Source of the DNA: Serripes groenlandicus
Taxonomy: Eukaryota; Mollusca; Bivalvia; Cardiida; Cardiidae
DNA length: 64,000 nucleotides
Direction of reading: 5' to 3'
NCBI GenBank assembly: GCA_031761405.1
Contig: JASEVX010000003.1
Location: forward strand, 142,964,350 to 143,028,349
The notes beneath the pieces were generated by a model, which saw only the letters and a list, made by a program, of their open reading frames with translations, had not been told where the DNA came from and ran no database searches. The translations under genes were made by a program, and so were the position numbers. This document shows, one piece after another, positions 42,766 through 54,853 of this stretch. How positions within the stretch are numbered: position 1 is the stretch's first letter; each line of letters starts with the position of its first letter.

Positions 42766-43032
42766 CATAGGGCGAGAATATTTCTGAAATCATGGATAAG
42801 GGTTAATTCTTTACCTGATATAAACGACTTCCTACAGCCTATTTATGTATGCAACATATAACTTTTGAAAACATTGTTGAAAAGGGAGAACTACCCCAAA
42901 ACAACCCATTTGTCCTTTTACCTCAATACCTCCATAAAACGGTATCAACCTTTCAATATTTCGACGTTTCAATCTTTTCCACGGATGTTTGCAACCCAGA
43001 CGAATCCGTTAAACTGGAAGCAGACATCGAGC

Positions 43033-43876
43033 GTGTTAATAAAACATGAATCGATGTATAATTCAGTTTAAACTAAATCTAAGCAAAACAAATTAAACTC
43101 CGATTTCATAATTACTTCAGTACGTGTGTTAGAATAATAAGTTTTTAAATAATTTTAAAGTGAACAGATTCAGTATTGTATTTGTGAACATTGCTCAATT
43201 ACACATTTTAATTAATGTATCTATATTGTTTAACAGAGCATGCAGACGAGTATCAGTCAGTATGTTAATATGCGGGATGTAACTTAACCAACTATATCAA
43301 TTCTGACAATGATCCAGTCTATTGGTTGTTCAATAAAAGCGCCCACGATTTAACAAACGAATTTTGATGCAAAGCATCAAAGACGCCGCGCATGATTTTG
43401 AAGCATGACTTAAAGGAAGCAAATGCAGTTCAGTACATTTAAATAACCTGTGCAAACAGACATATTTGTACATATTTTGAACAAAAAGGCCAAATGTCCA
43501 TTTATTTTAAAAAAGAAGGCCAAGATGTGCCTATATTGTTCACCTGGCTACCATAGTATATAATGAAAGGTTATCAAGAGCAGAGAGGGTCAATTTTGAC
43601 GTAGGAATTAGACGTTTTATATGCTACGATCTATGCGATATTCAGCATGTGAAGGTTAGTCGTGAAATGACAAGTTTAGTCCTGAAACCATTTGGTTAAC
43701 ATTGACTGCAACTATTATGTCATACAAGCTGAAGTTTCTTAACTTTTATCAATTTAACGGTTTTATATCTGCTCTAACTAGATCAATTAGAAAAAGCTTT
43801 GGACGGAGAGGGGGAAGTCTATTCTCCTTCCAGTTTAGCAGAAGTATGATAACAAAATCGGGAGTATATAAACAAA
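43033..43876. other. Non-coding region between arms
   Basis: Arm homology ends near 43,032. No exon or repeat recognised up to the minus-strand Helentron-like terminus at 43,877. Confidence 0.4.
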
Positions 43877-46000
43877 CAAAAGCTGTCCATAAGACAGCAT
43901 GCTCGACTATTTGCCATTCGATTCTTTTATTAACAGTGGTTAATGAGTTATGTGCATGATATTACCTTGAATGCCAAACTTTAACAAAATTGTAAAAGTC
44001 AAACAAGGGCCTTAATTTGTAGTGAATTCATACAAGAGTTATCTAACTTGACTGTCTGACACCTCTGAAGAAATGGATAAGGTTTCAAGTCAAGATCATT
44101 AGTGGTTACTCTTGCATGCAAAACTTTAACGAAAATTTCTAAGTCCAAAAACGGGCATTATTGTCTCAAAATCTGATATTAATTTTGGGACTTGTCCTGC
44201 AAGGTCATTTGATGATGTCCAATAAGTGTGTGAAGTTTCAAAGTAATAGCATCTATGGTTTGTGAGAAAAAGCCTTGTCTGCAAAACTTTAACAAACATT
44301 TCTAAGACCAAAAAGGTGCATAATTCAGTCAAATTCTGATATGAGTGTTGGGACTTGTCCTGCAAGGTCATTTGATGATGTCCAATAAGTGGGTGAAGTT
44401 TCAAAGCAATAGTATCTGTGATGTGTGAGAAAAATCCTTGCATGCAACATTTTAACCAAAATTTCTAAGTTCAAAAAGGGGCATTATTGTGTCAAAATAT
44501 GATGTAGAGTTTTGGGACTTGTGCTGCAAGGTCATTTGATGATGTCCAATAAGTGTGTGAAGTTTCAAATTAATAGCATATGTCAGTGTGGTTTGTAAGA
44601 AAAAGCCTTGCATGCAAAACTTAACCAACATTTCTAAGTCCAAAAAGGGGCATAATTGAGTCAAAATCTGATATGAGTTTTCGGACTTTTTGATGATGTC
44701 CAATAAGTGTGTGAAGTTTCAAAGTAATAGCATATGTGGTTTGTGAGAAAAAGCCTTGCATGCAAAACTTAACCAACATTTCTAAGTCCAAAAAGGGGCA
44801 TAATTGAGTCAAAATCTGATATGAGTTTTCGGACTTTTTGATGATGCCCAATAAGTGTGTGAAGTTTCAAAGTAATAGCATATGTGGTTTGTGAGAAAAA
44901 GCCTTGCATGCAAAACTTAACCAACATTTCTAAGTCCAAAAGGGGGCATAATTGAGTCAAAATCTGACATGAGTTTTCGGACTTTTTTATGATGTCCAAT
45001 AATTGTGTGAAGTTTCAAAATAATAGCATATGTGGTTTGTGAGAAAAAGCCTTGCATGCAAAACTTAACCAACATTTCTAAGTCCAAAAAGGGGCATAAT
45101 TGAGTCAAAATCTGATATGAGTTTTCGGACTTTTTGATGATGTCCAATAATTGTGTGAAGTTTCAAAATAATAGCATATGTGGTTTGTGAGAAAAAGCCT
45201 TGCATGCAAAACTTAACCAACATTTCTAAGTCCAAAAAGGGGCATAATTTTGTGAAAATCTGATATGAGTTTTCGGACTTTTTGATGATGTCCAATAAGT
45301 GTGTGAAGTTTCAAAATAATAGCATATGTGGTTTGTGAGAAAAAACCTTGCATGCAAAACTTAACCAACATTTCTAAGTCCAAAAAGGGGCATAATTGAG
45401 TCAAAATCTGATATGAGTTTTCGGACATTTTGATGATGTCCATTAAGTGTGTGAAGTTTCAAAATAATAGCATATGTGGTTTGTGAGAAAAAGCCTTGCA
45501 TGCAAAACTTAACCAACATTTCTAAGTCCAAAAAGGGGCATAATTGAGTCAAAATCTGATATGAGTTTTCGGACTTTTTGATGATGTCCAATAAGTGTGT
45601 GAAGTTTCAAAATAATAGCATATGTGGTTTGTGAGAAAAAGCCTTGCATGCAAAACTTAACCAACATTTCTAAGTCCAAAAAGGGGCATAATTGAGTCAA
45701 AATCTGATATGAGTTTTCGGACTTTTTGATGATGTCCAATAAGTGTGTGAAGTTTCAAAGTAATAGCATATGTGGTTTGTGAGAAAAAGCCTTGCATGCA
45801 AAACTTAACCAACATTTCTAAGTCCAAAAAGGGGCATAATTGAGTCAAAATCTGATATGAGTTTTCGGTCTTTTTGATGATGTCCAATAAGTGTGTGAAG
45901 TTTCAAAGTAATAGCATATGTGGTTTGTGATAAAAAGCCTTGCATGCAAAACTTAACCAACATTTCTAAATCCAAAAAGGGGCATAATTGTGTCAAAATC
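43877..46000 (-). mobile_element. Minus-strand Helentron-like element carrying a 148-bp satellite array
   Basis: The 3' terminus of the pearl-like family appears in reverse at 43,879-43,908 (AGCTGTCCATAAGACAGCAT then GCTCGACT, again a hairpin). It is followed by about 12 units: diverged ones of 170 bp up to about 44,640, then nine or more regular 148-bp units (CAACATTTCTAAGTCCAAAA, GATGATGTCCAATAAGTGTG, GAGAAAAAGCCTTGCATGC). No matching 5' terminus is seen beyond 46,000. Serial minus-strand 76-codon frames are artefacts of the repeat. Confidence 0.78.
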
Positions 46001-46789
46001 TAGAAAAGGTTCACATGTCTAGTCAACATATAGCAAGAATACAATGGTCTGAATGAACAAACGTTTTAAGTTTAAAAATACAACAGAATGTTATGAATAG
46101 ACAAAAACATCCCCGATAACAATTAATGAAGCGTAACCTAGGAAGTTGGGGAAAAGTTATTAAATACAAATTAAATGTGTCTAAAGTTTTTTAATAACGA
46201 TAGAAGACATACGTAATTTGTATCTTATTGTTTCTTAAATCAATTAATACAATTTATTGATTCATAAAGGTTGTTTTCTTTTCAAACATATTACAGAGGT
46301 TTTTTTTACAATACTAATGTTGGTTGCTCCCTATTCGATTATGCAACCCCATGGTACACATTTATTACCGCGAATCCGCGTGGCGTCAACAAAAACATGT
46401 TGGATATATTCAGGTTAGCCTATCAAACTAACCAAGAACTCGGATGTCTTCAAATTACTGCTTTTAACTAGCGCATGTCCGAGCGTTCAGTGTGTTAGGG
46501 CAATCTCAATACACCCCGGATCCCTCTTTGTTCAATGGAAAAATACAGATCGTGTTAAAATCATGAATACATAATCGTTTAATTTTATTTTTGTTTATTT
46601 ATTTACAAGCGATGCACATTTGCTTGTGGTAATGCCTAGTTTATGTTTTCTCTATGTGCTAAAAAAATTCTCCTAGAATAGACCAGACGCAAGGTTGGGT
46701 TTAAACAATTTCCCTGGGGAGCCTGTCCCCGGACCCTCCTAGCACGTCTATACGTATACTTGATATTAATCCATGTACGCCCCTGATAG
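46001..46789. other. Non-coding region, no gene seen
   Basis: A short frame at 46,271-46,471 has no transmembrane or lectin-like feature. Nothing else recognised. Confidence 0.4.
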
Positions 46790-47112
46790 TGGACTCTGCG
46801 TAGAATATCGACCCGGATCAGCCTAAGCATGTCGCGCAGGCTAACCCGAACATTTCCGTTTTATATGTTCCTTTATTGTTCGCGTGAAGTTGTGACATAC
46901 TCTAAAGTTAAATAAATAAATATATATATATGAGCCGTTCTACGAAAAAACCAACATTGTGGACTCTGCGTAAAGTATCGACCCTGATCAGCATTAGTAT
47001 GCCGCGCAGGCTTACCCGGACATATACTGTTCGCCTCCTGTGGATTTTCTGTTTCAGAAATAACTCTATACCTCTTTCCATAATGTTGGTCTTCTCGTGG
47101 ATCGACTCATAT
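46790..47112. mobile_element. Two snapback MITE copies (fragment and near-complete)
   Basis: Fragment at 46,790-46,860 (GATCAGCCTAAGCATGTCGC). A near-complete copy at 46,931-47,112 is flanked by a TATATA tract, with CAACATTGTGGACTCTGCG and GGATCGACTCATAT ends. Confidence 0.75.
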
Positions 47113-47452
47113 ACTTTTTTCCCGCCATAAAGGCGAGCATAAACTTGACAAAATATATGAAACATATATTAACATAACTCAACACACAAAAAGAAATTCG
47201 AACAGGAACGGTATATATTAGACCTAGTATATATACAAGCAAAATGTTGATTTCCCACCCACAAACGACATGGGTCACAACCGTATGAGCTAAAGAAATC
47301 TGGCACTCATCGTGCCAGGGCACGACATCCACATCCTGAGAGACGAGAGACAGTTTCCGCTAGACCCTTACCTGGTGTGATGTTATTACAAGATCAGATC
47401 TACTGAGAAAAAATAGATAAAATTAAGCAGGGAAGAGAGAAATTGCACATCA
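47113..47452. other. Non-coding region before arm B
   Basis: No exon found. In particular no second transmembrane exon was seen between 43 and 48 kb. Confidence 0.4.
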
Positions 47453-47525
47453 TTTATTAAATAGCGATCATGCTAAAAAGCACGGATTGAATAATCGTCA
47501 AGACAATATTTTTTAGAATCCATAT

Positions 47526-47738
47526 TTGAACCATCCTGCGAGAAAACCAACATTACGAACTCTGCGTAATGTATCGACCCAGATCAGCCTGAGCATGCAG
47601 CGCAGGCTTACCCGGATAAACACGTTTCGCCTCCTCTGGATTGTCTGTTTCGGGAAGCATTACTCTATATATCTTTCCCCCAGACGGAATATGTCGGCCC
47701 GCCATCATGTTGGTTTTCTCACGGGATGACTCATATAT
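47526..47738. mobile_element. Snapback MITE in arm B, internally deleted
   Basis: GAACCATCCTGCGAGAAAAC start, TCACGGGATGACTCATAT end; the central part is shorter than in arm A. Confidence 0.8.
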
Positions 47739-48005
47739 CACCATACTACGCTGTATTATTTTCGTTTACAATTATGTTTTGGTTTTGTTTTCGAAAAAAG
47801 GTAGCATCGTTAGATATAATAGAGGAAGTTTTCTGTATCATGTAATTGCAAAATTGACTCTGACTGGTTTGAAAATAGAATAAACATGTATTTAGTAAAC
47901 CTATTAAGTGCTGCCATCCACTGTTTCCCACATCTGTCTGAGTTTAAGCATGCCACGACGTTTTCCATTTCATTTCACCTTTCATATATTTATATTTCAT
48001 TCAAG

Positions 48006-48675
48006 AAAGGGGCGAAAGAAAGCCGATCTCACACTATCGACGAGGAGTAACCATTGCTACGACGGTTCCAATTATGACGAACTAGACTATGTAAACATGA
48101 CCGAAGAAAATTACGGTAAACAGACAAACAAACAAAAAGAGAGTAGAGATGCTTCTAAAATTGCAAATACGTTAGCAGACATGCATTACGAATCCATCGA
48201 TGGTGATGTACCTGCAGGAATATACGATTTCGCGCTAGATATAAATGACGATACTGCAAACAAAAATACAGCGGAACCGTCTTACTTTGTTCTCGAAAAG
48301 GTTGAAAGACCGCCAGAAGTCTCTTCAAACGACAAGATGATTACACCGGAATCAATCACAGATCGTAAAGACACAGTGTATAACACAGCTAATCACAATT
48401 TAAACGTTTATAACACAGCTAATCACAGTACGGACGCTGACAATTATGATCATGTTGAGAAAAAGAAGCTGGATGCGGTAGGCGATGGCCATTATGATAC
48501 AACAATATCTTGTGTTGAAAGCGAACCACACTATGATACACCGAATCAATCAAGGATTGTAAAAGGCGAGCAAGACGGAACATATGATTCAACTAAGTGT
48601 ACAGACGGCGGCGAAAATGTCTATGCCAAAGGTCAAAAGCATAATGACTGTGTTAACGGCAACTTTAACAATTGA
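48006..48675 (+). CDS. Tail exon copy B: tyrosine-rich cytoplasmic tail
   Basis: The acceptor TTCATTCAAG is conserved and the leading single base matches the exit phase of the transmembrane exon. About 222 residues. The membrane-proximal part reads SNYDELDYVNM: the YVNM site fits both PI3K (YxxM) and Grb2 (YxN), where copy A has YVKM. Several tyrosines of copy A are His here (TANH, EPHYD). The C-terminus extends past the copy A stop with ENVYAKG and ends NFNN. No stop or frameshift interrupts it. No transmembrane or ectodomain exon lies between it and arm A, so it is either an orphan duplicate or an alternative last exon of the same gene. Confidence 0.65.
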
Positions 48676-49835
48676 TCTGATCCAAACAACGTTTGATACC
48701 TACATGCAACAGACGACTTAAGAAAACCTTATATTCAGGAAAAAGTGAGCTTGCTTAATTTCATGCAATGTTTTGTTTTGCCACACTACTACTGACTATA
48801 CATGCCCCTTTTAACAAGAACTAAGACAGATATATATAAAGAACATGTATTACAGAAATCCTAATATTTACAAATTCATTTCTATGATAAAAACTCATAA
48901 AATCTCAAGATTTAAATGCCATTGGAATATACTATACATAAGCTAACCACAAGAAAACAAATATTCTTAATGTAGTAAATGATTAAACGTTGAGTGATAT
49001 GGTTCATTTTAATTGTTTGAGCTTATTGCTTAACATGTTAGGAAAACATAGCACTAACCTCTTTTTCCGAATATCTGAATACTTATATAAATTCCTCTCA
49101 TTTCAAACATTATTTCCGCCTTCTTGGGAAGTGCATTATTCATTTATAATAGCATTTTGTTAAATTGTATGTCTTTTGTTTGTATGCACCCATGTATATT
49201 GTAAATATTTTTACGATGAACCATATGTGTTCAAGTCATATAAATAAACTTCTGTTCTGCTCTGTTCTGCTCTGTTCTGTCTAGCAAAGGTATTCTTTCA
49301 GTTACCAGACAGGACAATGAGTATTTGCAAAACTGACAAACCCAGAAACTATCATGAAGAATGTTGAACAACGATGTAGCCCATACACTTGTTTTTCCTG
49401 GTTGTTGTTAAACCTATATACTGTTCTAACACATGTATTGTTAAAGGATATGTTAGGTATAAAAGGTTTCCCTTCATTTACGCATTTATAAAGAAAAGAT
49501 CAGATAAACAGTGAATTAGAAAATAGTTAACTATTTTGAAATAGTTTTAAAAAATATTCATTTGATGCATGTATTGTTATATCAGCAGTAAATGAAACCA
49601 ATATAGTTAACAAATTAAAATTAAAACTGTTTTAATTAATAATGGGAAATATTATATTTGTAAGGTTATAAACACCTTTGAAACTTGTAAAATAACAAAC
49701 CCTTCAATTCAACGTTTACAATTGAATACATTAAATCTCACAATCTTTTATTGATACTTCACATAACATATAAAGTTGTTAATTTAATAGTGTTTTGGGT
49801 AAGAGATTTTAATTGTAATTGTATCATTTCATTTT
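48676..49835 (+). other. 3' UTR of copy B and flank
   Basis: Collinear with the copy A 3' UTR. It has AATAAA at 49,243-49,248 before a (TGTTCTGCTC)n tail. The AATAAA used in copy A (37,432) is ATTTATAAAG here, so the two copies probably use different polyadenylation sites. The paralogous empty site of the pearl-like element is near 49,835. Confidence 0.5.
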
Positions 49836-50223
49836 CGTATACATTCCTATATTTTCTTTCATTATGTGTTACTGAAAAATGCCTTGATTAAGCAAAAGTA
49901 AACATTTTGAATTGATTTGATTTTAACATCGTTCTAACAACTTTTCAGTTATGTCAATGCAAATGGTGTGTTGCTGGCATTCTAGCACAACATTCTTGCC
50001 AGTCAATTCCAACATTGATTACTTTGAGCACACTGTTGGAAGAATCATGGAAGGAATCAATGACCGTGGTACGAAGTAAAAGCGTCCACTTTGGGAGTGG
50101 AACACCGATCACCGGTCGGGTCATATTTTATAAAATTCGGCGGCTCTGAAAATAGAATCGCAGTATCAGTTATTGGATGCCAATTCCGATACCCGTAAGT
50201 GTAAATCAACAGATTTATGAAAA

Positions 50224-50415
50224 TTGAGCCGTCCCGCAAAAAAAACAACATTGTGGACTCTGCGTAAAGTATCGACCCGATCAGCCTAGGTATGCCGCAC
50301 AGGCTCACCCGGATAGACACTTTTCGGCTCCTGTGGATTTTCTGTTTCAGGAATCATTACTCTATACCTCTATCCCCCTGAGACGGAATGTGTCGTCCCG
50401 GATCAGTCTGCGCTG
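50224..50415. mobile_element. Snapback MITE in arm B, right part missing
   Basis: TGAGCCGTCCCGCAAAAAAA start; ends in GGATCAGTCTGCGCTG. Confidence 0.75.
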
Positions 50416-50649
50416 TTGATTAACACTTCAGGAAGTGGATTCAACTTTATCATCGGAATTAGGCGTGCATCCGTGATCTAAGTGCATCCTGCAAGACACG
50501 TATTGCATCCTGTGATTAAACGTGTTGTTCCTTTCCGGCAATGCTCGATTTAAAACCACATTAACCAACAGGGAAGACCAAGATATGTCTATACATAAAC
50601 GATCAGTCATTGTTTGCTCTATTTCGCCTGATATTCGATTATTAGATCA

Positions 50650-50945
50650 TTGGACCAGAGCCCAGCCCCGATGACTCGATCGGTAGCGACGCGGGCTGTC
50701 AATACAGGGATTTTGAGTTAGAACTCCAGCTCATCCTAAATTCTTTCCGACGTTTGACAAAACTCACTGTGACTCGCGAGTATTCGTTTTCCACCAATGG
50801 GCCTATAGTTTATGTGGAAAACCAGCCAGTTGCTTGGAAAGTATGGTGTAGGAAAGCCGTAAAACGCATGAGTAGGTGAACTGGCGATCGTGATATGACT
50901 TCAAAATGGTTTAAAACGGCGTAATACCCTAATTAATCAATATAT
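50650..50945 (+). mobile_element. tRNA-derived SINE, arm B copy
   Basis: GGTAGCGACGCGGGCTGTCA head and AAACGGCGTAATACCC tail. Orthologous to 42,490. Confidence 0.78.
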
Positions 50946-51215
50946 CATAGGGCGTATAAATATTTCTGAAATCACGGATGATTAACTCAGCAGGATGAGG
51001 GTTCAATGACTTCCGACAGCTTATGTATGCAACATATAACTTTTGAAAACATTGTTGAAAAGAGAGAACTACCTCAAAACAAGCTATTTGTCCTTTGACC
51101 TCAATATTTCCTAAAAACGGTATCAACCTTTCAATATTTCGACGTTTTAATTTGTTCAACGGATTTTTGCAATCTAGACGAATCGATCAAACTGGAAGCA
51201 GACATCGAGCGTGTT

Positions 51216-51640
51216 ATGGATTGATTGATCCAACAACAAAGGGATTAAATGTCCTCGTAATACCAGAGAATTATATTTGGTTTTGACTCCTTGAGAACAG
51301 ATCTCAGCATCTGCAGTGTTTGCCATCCTGTTTCTTATGTGTGAGAAAATCAACATATGTCTGTTCAGCTATACTAAGGATCCGCATGGCTACTGCTTTA
51401 CAGAACATTCGAGTACTAATCAACGTACAGTGCAGAGACAGGTCAGACTGCGCATGTGCAAATGCATAACGGTTGGGTTTCTCTCCGTTATTCTTGTCCT
51501 GTTGCACTCAAGTACGGCACTCGCCAGACGAAAAACCGACTTTCGGAGGTTTTGAAGTTAACGGCTATTTCGATCAAAGCATGTATTTGTAACATGGCTG
51601 TCTGACAATAACCGTTGTAATGCTTCTAATGGGGTTTTAC
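51216..51640. other. Non-coding region after arm B
   Basis: Short overlapping frames on both strands without recognisable features. Confidence 0.4.
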
Positions 51641-51850
51641 GAATAGGGGAGAAATACGCCGTGGTCGAGCGGTTAGAATCGGGGATTTGAAACCGGGCAT
51701 CCCGGGTTCGATCTCCAGTCACGGCACGACTGTCACGATGGGGTGTCTTTGGACAAGGCACATTTCCTAGCCTAGTACTGGCTTGTTTACCCAAAGATCA
51801 TGAATAAGTGAACTGTCGCCGTGATATTGATACGTCCCGCATGGGCAGGC
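51641..51850 (+). mobile_element. tRNA-derived SINE, third subfamily
   Basis: The tRNA-like head (51,658-51,726) has pairing ends GCCGTG and CACGGC, an A-box-like GTGGTCGAGCGGTTAG and a B-box-like GGGTTCGATCTCC. The body contains TTTGGACAAGGCACATTTCC, a motif of the kind conserved in several animal SINE families, and ends GTCGCCGTGATATTGA. The T-stem does not pair, so it is not a tRNA gene. Confidence 0.65.
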
Positions 51851-52880
51851 GGCTAGCCTGCACCAAATCAAATCATTATTATCAGCATAGTAAAACATTG
51901 CGGAAACAGTTGTATCACTCAATGCGAGGGATGAGAACTGTCACCCCATTGATTTACAGCGATCAACTGAAGTCGGGAATCTTAAAGGGTACAATACAAT
52001 AAGTGTATCAGTGATAGGTACCATACCGAACAGTGTGGGAAAAGTAGGTGATATCCGTTTGATAGCTAGTTCTTTTTCCACTCTGTTTACAGTTTGCCTG
52101 TTTCTATGTGCCAGTCATCGGTATGCTATTGTGTGAGTTGTTTTATTTGTGTAATCGTATTTATTAATCATGTTATTGCTAAGGGTACTCACCCGATGTT
52201 GCGACAGTCCGTGGAATACTCCATATGTGCATCCTTTAGTCGTTGTTGCATTTGACAGACACCACATTTCTAATGTGCAGATGACCAAGATTAAATCACG
52301 GGCCATCTGACATATACAGTTACATCATGTCTGTCGACATATGTCTCCGAGGTAGGCAGTTATAATTGATCGTTGACTGTATCCAGTTCCAACGTTGTTT
52401 ACTTGGATATTGGCGAAATGGTAGCCAGACTTTTCGACCCTCAGACTATTCGATCCCTTATTTACGCGACTTTTCGACCCCTCGAAATGAGTTTGAGTCA
52501 CATGCATCCTCGAATTCCCATTACTTTCTTGTTAATGGTAGTCGCGTTCTCGGGAAAACTATCTAGTATGAGCTAACGGTTAAATTCAATACTAGTCAGT
52601 GAAGTCCGATGTTGCTCTTCCTTAGCGCATGAATTACGAAAACATCCCTCCACGCTTTATTGTTTACACTTCAGCGAGTTGCCAATGTTACGGTGCATTG
52701 AGGGAATGTTTCTGCTGAGTCAACGACCCAGAACACTATCCCGCAATATCACCAGAAAACTGCCCTATCTTACATTAAACTGGTACATAGTTAATTTGTT
52801 TATGCTTGAGTTTCGTTTAATTTGTTTATGCTTGAGTTTCGTAAAGTAAGAGAATTCGGGATCTTTGTTGCTCTGTGGAC
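51851..52880. other. Non-coding region, no gene seen
   Basis: A 26-bp direct repeat (GTTTATGCTTGAGTTTCGT) occurs near 52,798 and 52,822. No coding feature supported. Confidence 0.4.
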
Positions 52881-52894
52881 AGAATATTGCTCAC

Positions 52895-53020
52895 TTGTGA
52901 CCGATTGGGTCACCCTAGACATGTTCTGGTCACAGATGTGACCGATGAGCCGTTGTGACCAAGCTCGCGACTTGTGTGACCCGTTAACGGTCACAGTCAC
53001 TGTGCGGCTATAAAAGGACT
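52895..53020 (+). promoter_or_regulatory. Promoter-like block: seven GGTCA half-sites then a TATA box
   Basis: TGACC or GGTCA at 52,898, 52,908, 52,928, 52,939, 52,956, 52,977 and 52,989. Three pairs are inverted or everted (TGACCGATTGGGTCA, GGTCACAGATGTGACC, TGACCCGTTAACGGTCA). TATAAAAG follows at 53,009-53,016. GGTCA is the nuclear-receptor half-site. The block may drive the exon at 54,854 or belong to a solo LTR, since 53,350-53,475 looks like an LTR 3' end. Confidence 0.5.
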
Positions 53021-53339
53021 GGAACTTTGGTTACAAAATACTCTCATTTTAACACGAGTCCAGGTTAGATAGATTCATATACACTGCATTACAATTTCAA
53101 TTATAGCATAGAGTCCAGTTTTATTCTCTCTGAGTTTTAGAGATTCATTATCAATTAAGTAGTCTACACATGCCCTGTATTTCAAACGTCCGAGCTGATT
53201 GTTAGAAGTACTAAGCATCATTCGTATTATGGTATTCCACGGTCGCGCAGTTGTTATTAACGCGGGATTAATACACGGGAAGTAACTACGGTCCGGCATT
53301 GGAATGATACATTCACAGTTACTCCCCTTTGTTATCCCT

Positions 53340-53475
53340 TTTCAACGTTATTAACCAGAATTAAAGGAAAACTGAAACCTCGATCTTTGGCTCTCGGTTT
53401 ATTTCCTTCCGCCGAGTGGCTTAACCCCATCAACCCTACCAACAGACAGGCCAGACGGGTGGCACGTAACAATAT
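53340..53475 (+). other. Possible LTR 3' end
   Basis: ATTAAAGGAAAACTGAAACC and CTCTCGGTTTATTTCC followed by CCAGACGGGTGGCACGTAAC resemble the R-U5 end of a Gypsy-type LTR and a downstream primer-site-like stretch. No internal retrovirus-like genes and no second LTR are present. Confidence 0.3.
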
Positions 53476-54119
53476 AATTGAAATAATGATGAAAACGGCG
53501 TTAAACCCCAATAAAACAATTGTACGACTAGAACACGAACATAGAAGTGCCTGATCAGACTTCGCGGAGACGCATGGAAATCTGGATATTTACTGGCTGA
53601 AAAGCTCAAAAGGTCGGCCTTCGTGTGAAGTGGTCCCTATGTATCATCATAGTTTGAATCTACTTCTGATAAGTGTACCATTTCCCACATACATCTTGTC
53701 AAAAACGAGGAAATTTCAAAGGTATTGTTGAAAACATTGTGCCAAAAGGATAAATTACTGGTTTTGAGCAATTTCACGTTTTGTCAAAATATTTTCAAAA
53801 GACGTGCATGCTGCAGCGGCAGTAGGTCGCTTTTTTACATAAGAACATGTTAAGAGGGTTACATTATGTCTGCTGTGCTTTTAAAGTAGGCGTCTCAATA
53901 TGTCGCATATTACTTTAACAGTATAATACCACAACCCACAAATAACCAGCACCACAATGTTTATAACTCTATATCAAAATCAAATTTTCAAGTTTCCAGA
54001 TGATAAGTGTAATCAAAAGAGACGGCAATATCAGCTCAAGTGAAGTTATTGTGTAATGAAGTGTAGGAAAGAAAATCCAAGCTGACATAGTCACTTCCGT
54101 TTAACATGTTTCTTTATTG

Positions 54120-54152
54120 TTCGCGTCGAGTAGTGACATACTCTAAACTTAG

Positions 54153-54199
<47 letters not shown>
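54120..54199. repeat. (AT)n microsatellite with a duplicated flank
   Basis: Perfect AT run at 54,155-54,199. The 45 bp before it (TTCTTTATTGTTCGCGT, TGACATACTCTAAA) also occur at 46,865-46,925 before another AT tract. Confidence 0.85.
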
Positions 54200-54203
<4 letters not shown>

Positions 54204-54853
54204 TTGAATGCATCCGTTATCTCGATTTGCATCTATAAAGGGGAAACTGATCGAAACGAGTAGTACAATTTGTTTTCAAAATAATCGTTTGATCCGAGAA
54301 AACACGGCGAAGATGACAGAAAGGGTAATAAACCGGATCAAAACAGTATTATAGATACAATCACATTTACGTTCAATAAAACGCACTCATGCGAAAATGT
54401 TCGGTTAAACAAAGTATATTTAGACGAAAGAAAACCAGGTAGTTGACACCAGACGTTCCGATAAGTTTGTCTTAATTAACCCATCGATTAAATCATACCT
54501 CAAGTGAACACATTCTGACAATTCTGTAGATGACGACCTTTAAAATCATTGTGACGAAATGAGAAATTGCTAATGAGAAACAACTTCTCATTTTGCAACA
54601 ATGTTTTCAACTCCTTTAATAATTATACTTTCATATTCGCACTCCTTAAAATGTTTTCAACATATTTGCTTTATGTGGGAAAGGGTTAACACTAGCCTGA
54701 AGACAAAAATGCTTTTACTTGTTAATGTAACAGGGGACGAGCGTGTCTTGATGGGTGGTTTTTGGTGTAACTCGGTGATTGTTTTTCTCTTATATATATG
54801 TTATATCCGTTGAATTACTCACTTACGGTTTTAGTGTAAACTTGTAAATAACT

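Larger units (their letters stand above)
35467..43032 (+). repeat. Segmental duplication, arm A
   Basis: Collinear with 47,453-51,215: shared intron, MITE, tail exon, 3' UTR, then sequence through ATCGAGCGTGTTA. Arm A is longer because of a pearl-like element (37,773-39,422), a SINE (39,735-39,985) and a 2.1-kb block with another SINE and a Tc1 element (40,137-42,265). Confidence 0.88.
47453..51215 (+). repeat. Segmental duplication, arm B
   Basis: Collinear with arm A from CATTTATTAAATAGCGATCA to ATCGAGCGTGTTA. It lacks arm A's later insertions, so it preserves empty sites. A ~110-bp stretch at 48,890-49,015 is present here only. Confidence 0.88.

Noticed and set aside
44126..45996. Series of ~76-codon minus-strand ORFs spaced 148 bp apart
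   Set aside because: They are the same repeat read again and again. 148 is not a multiple of three, and the frames overlap, with no domain or start context.
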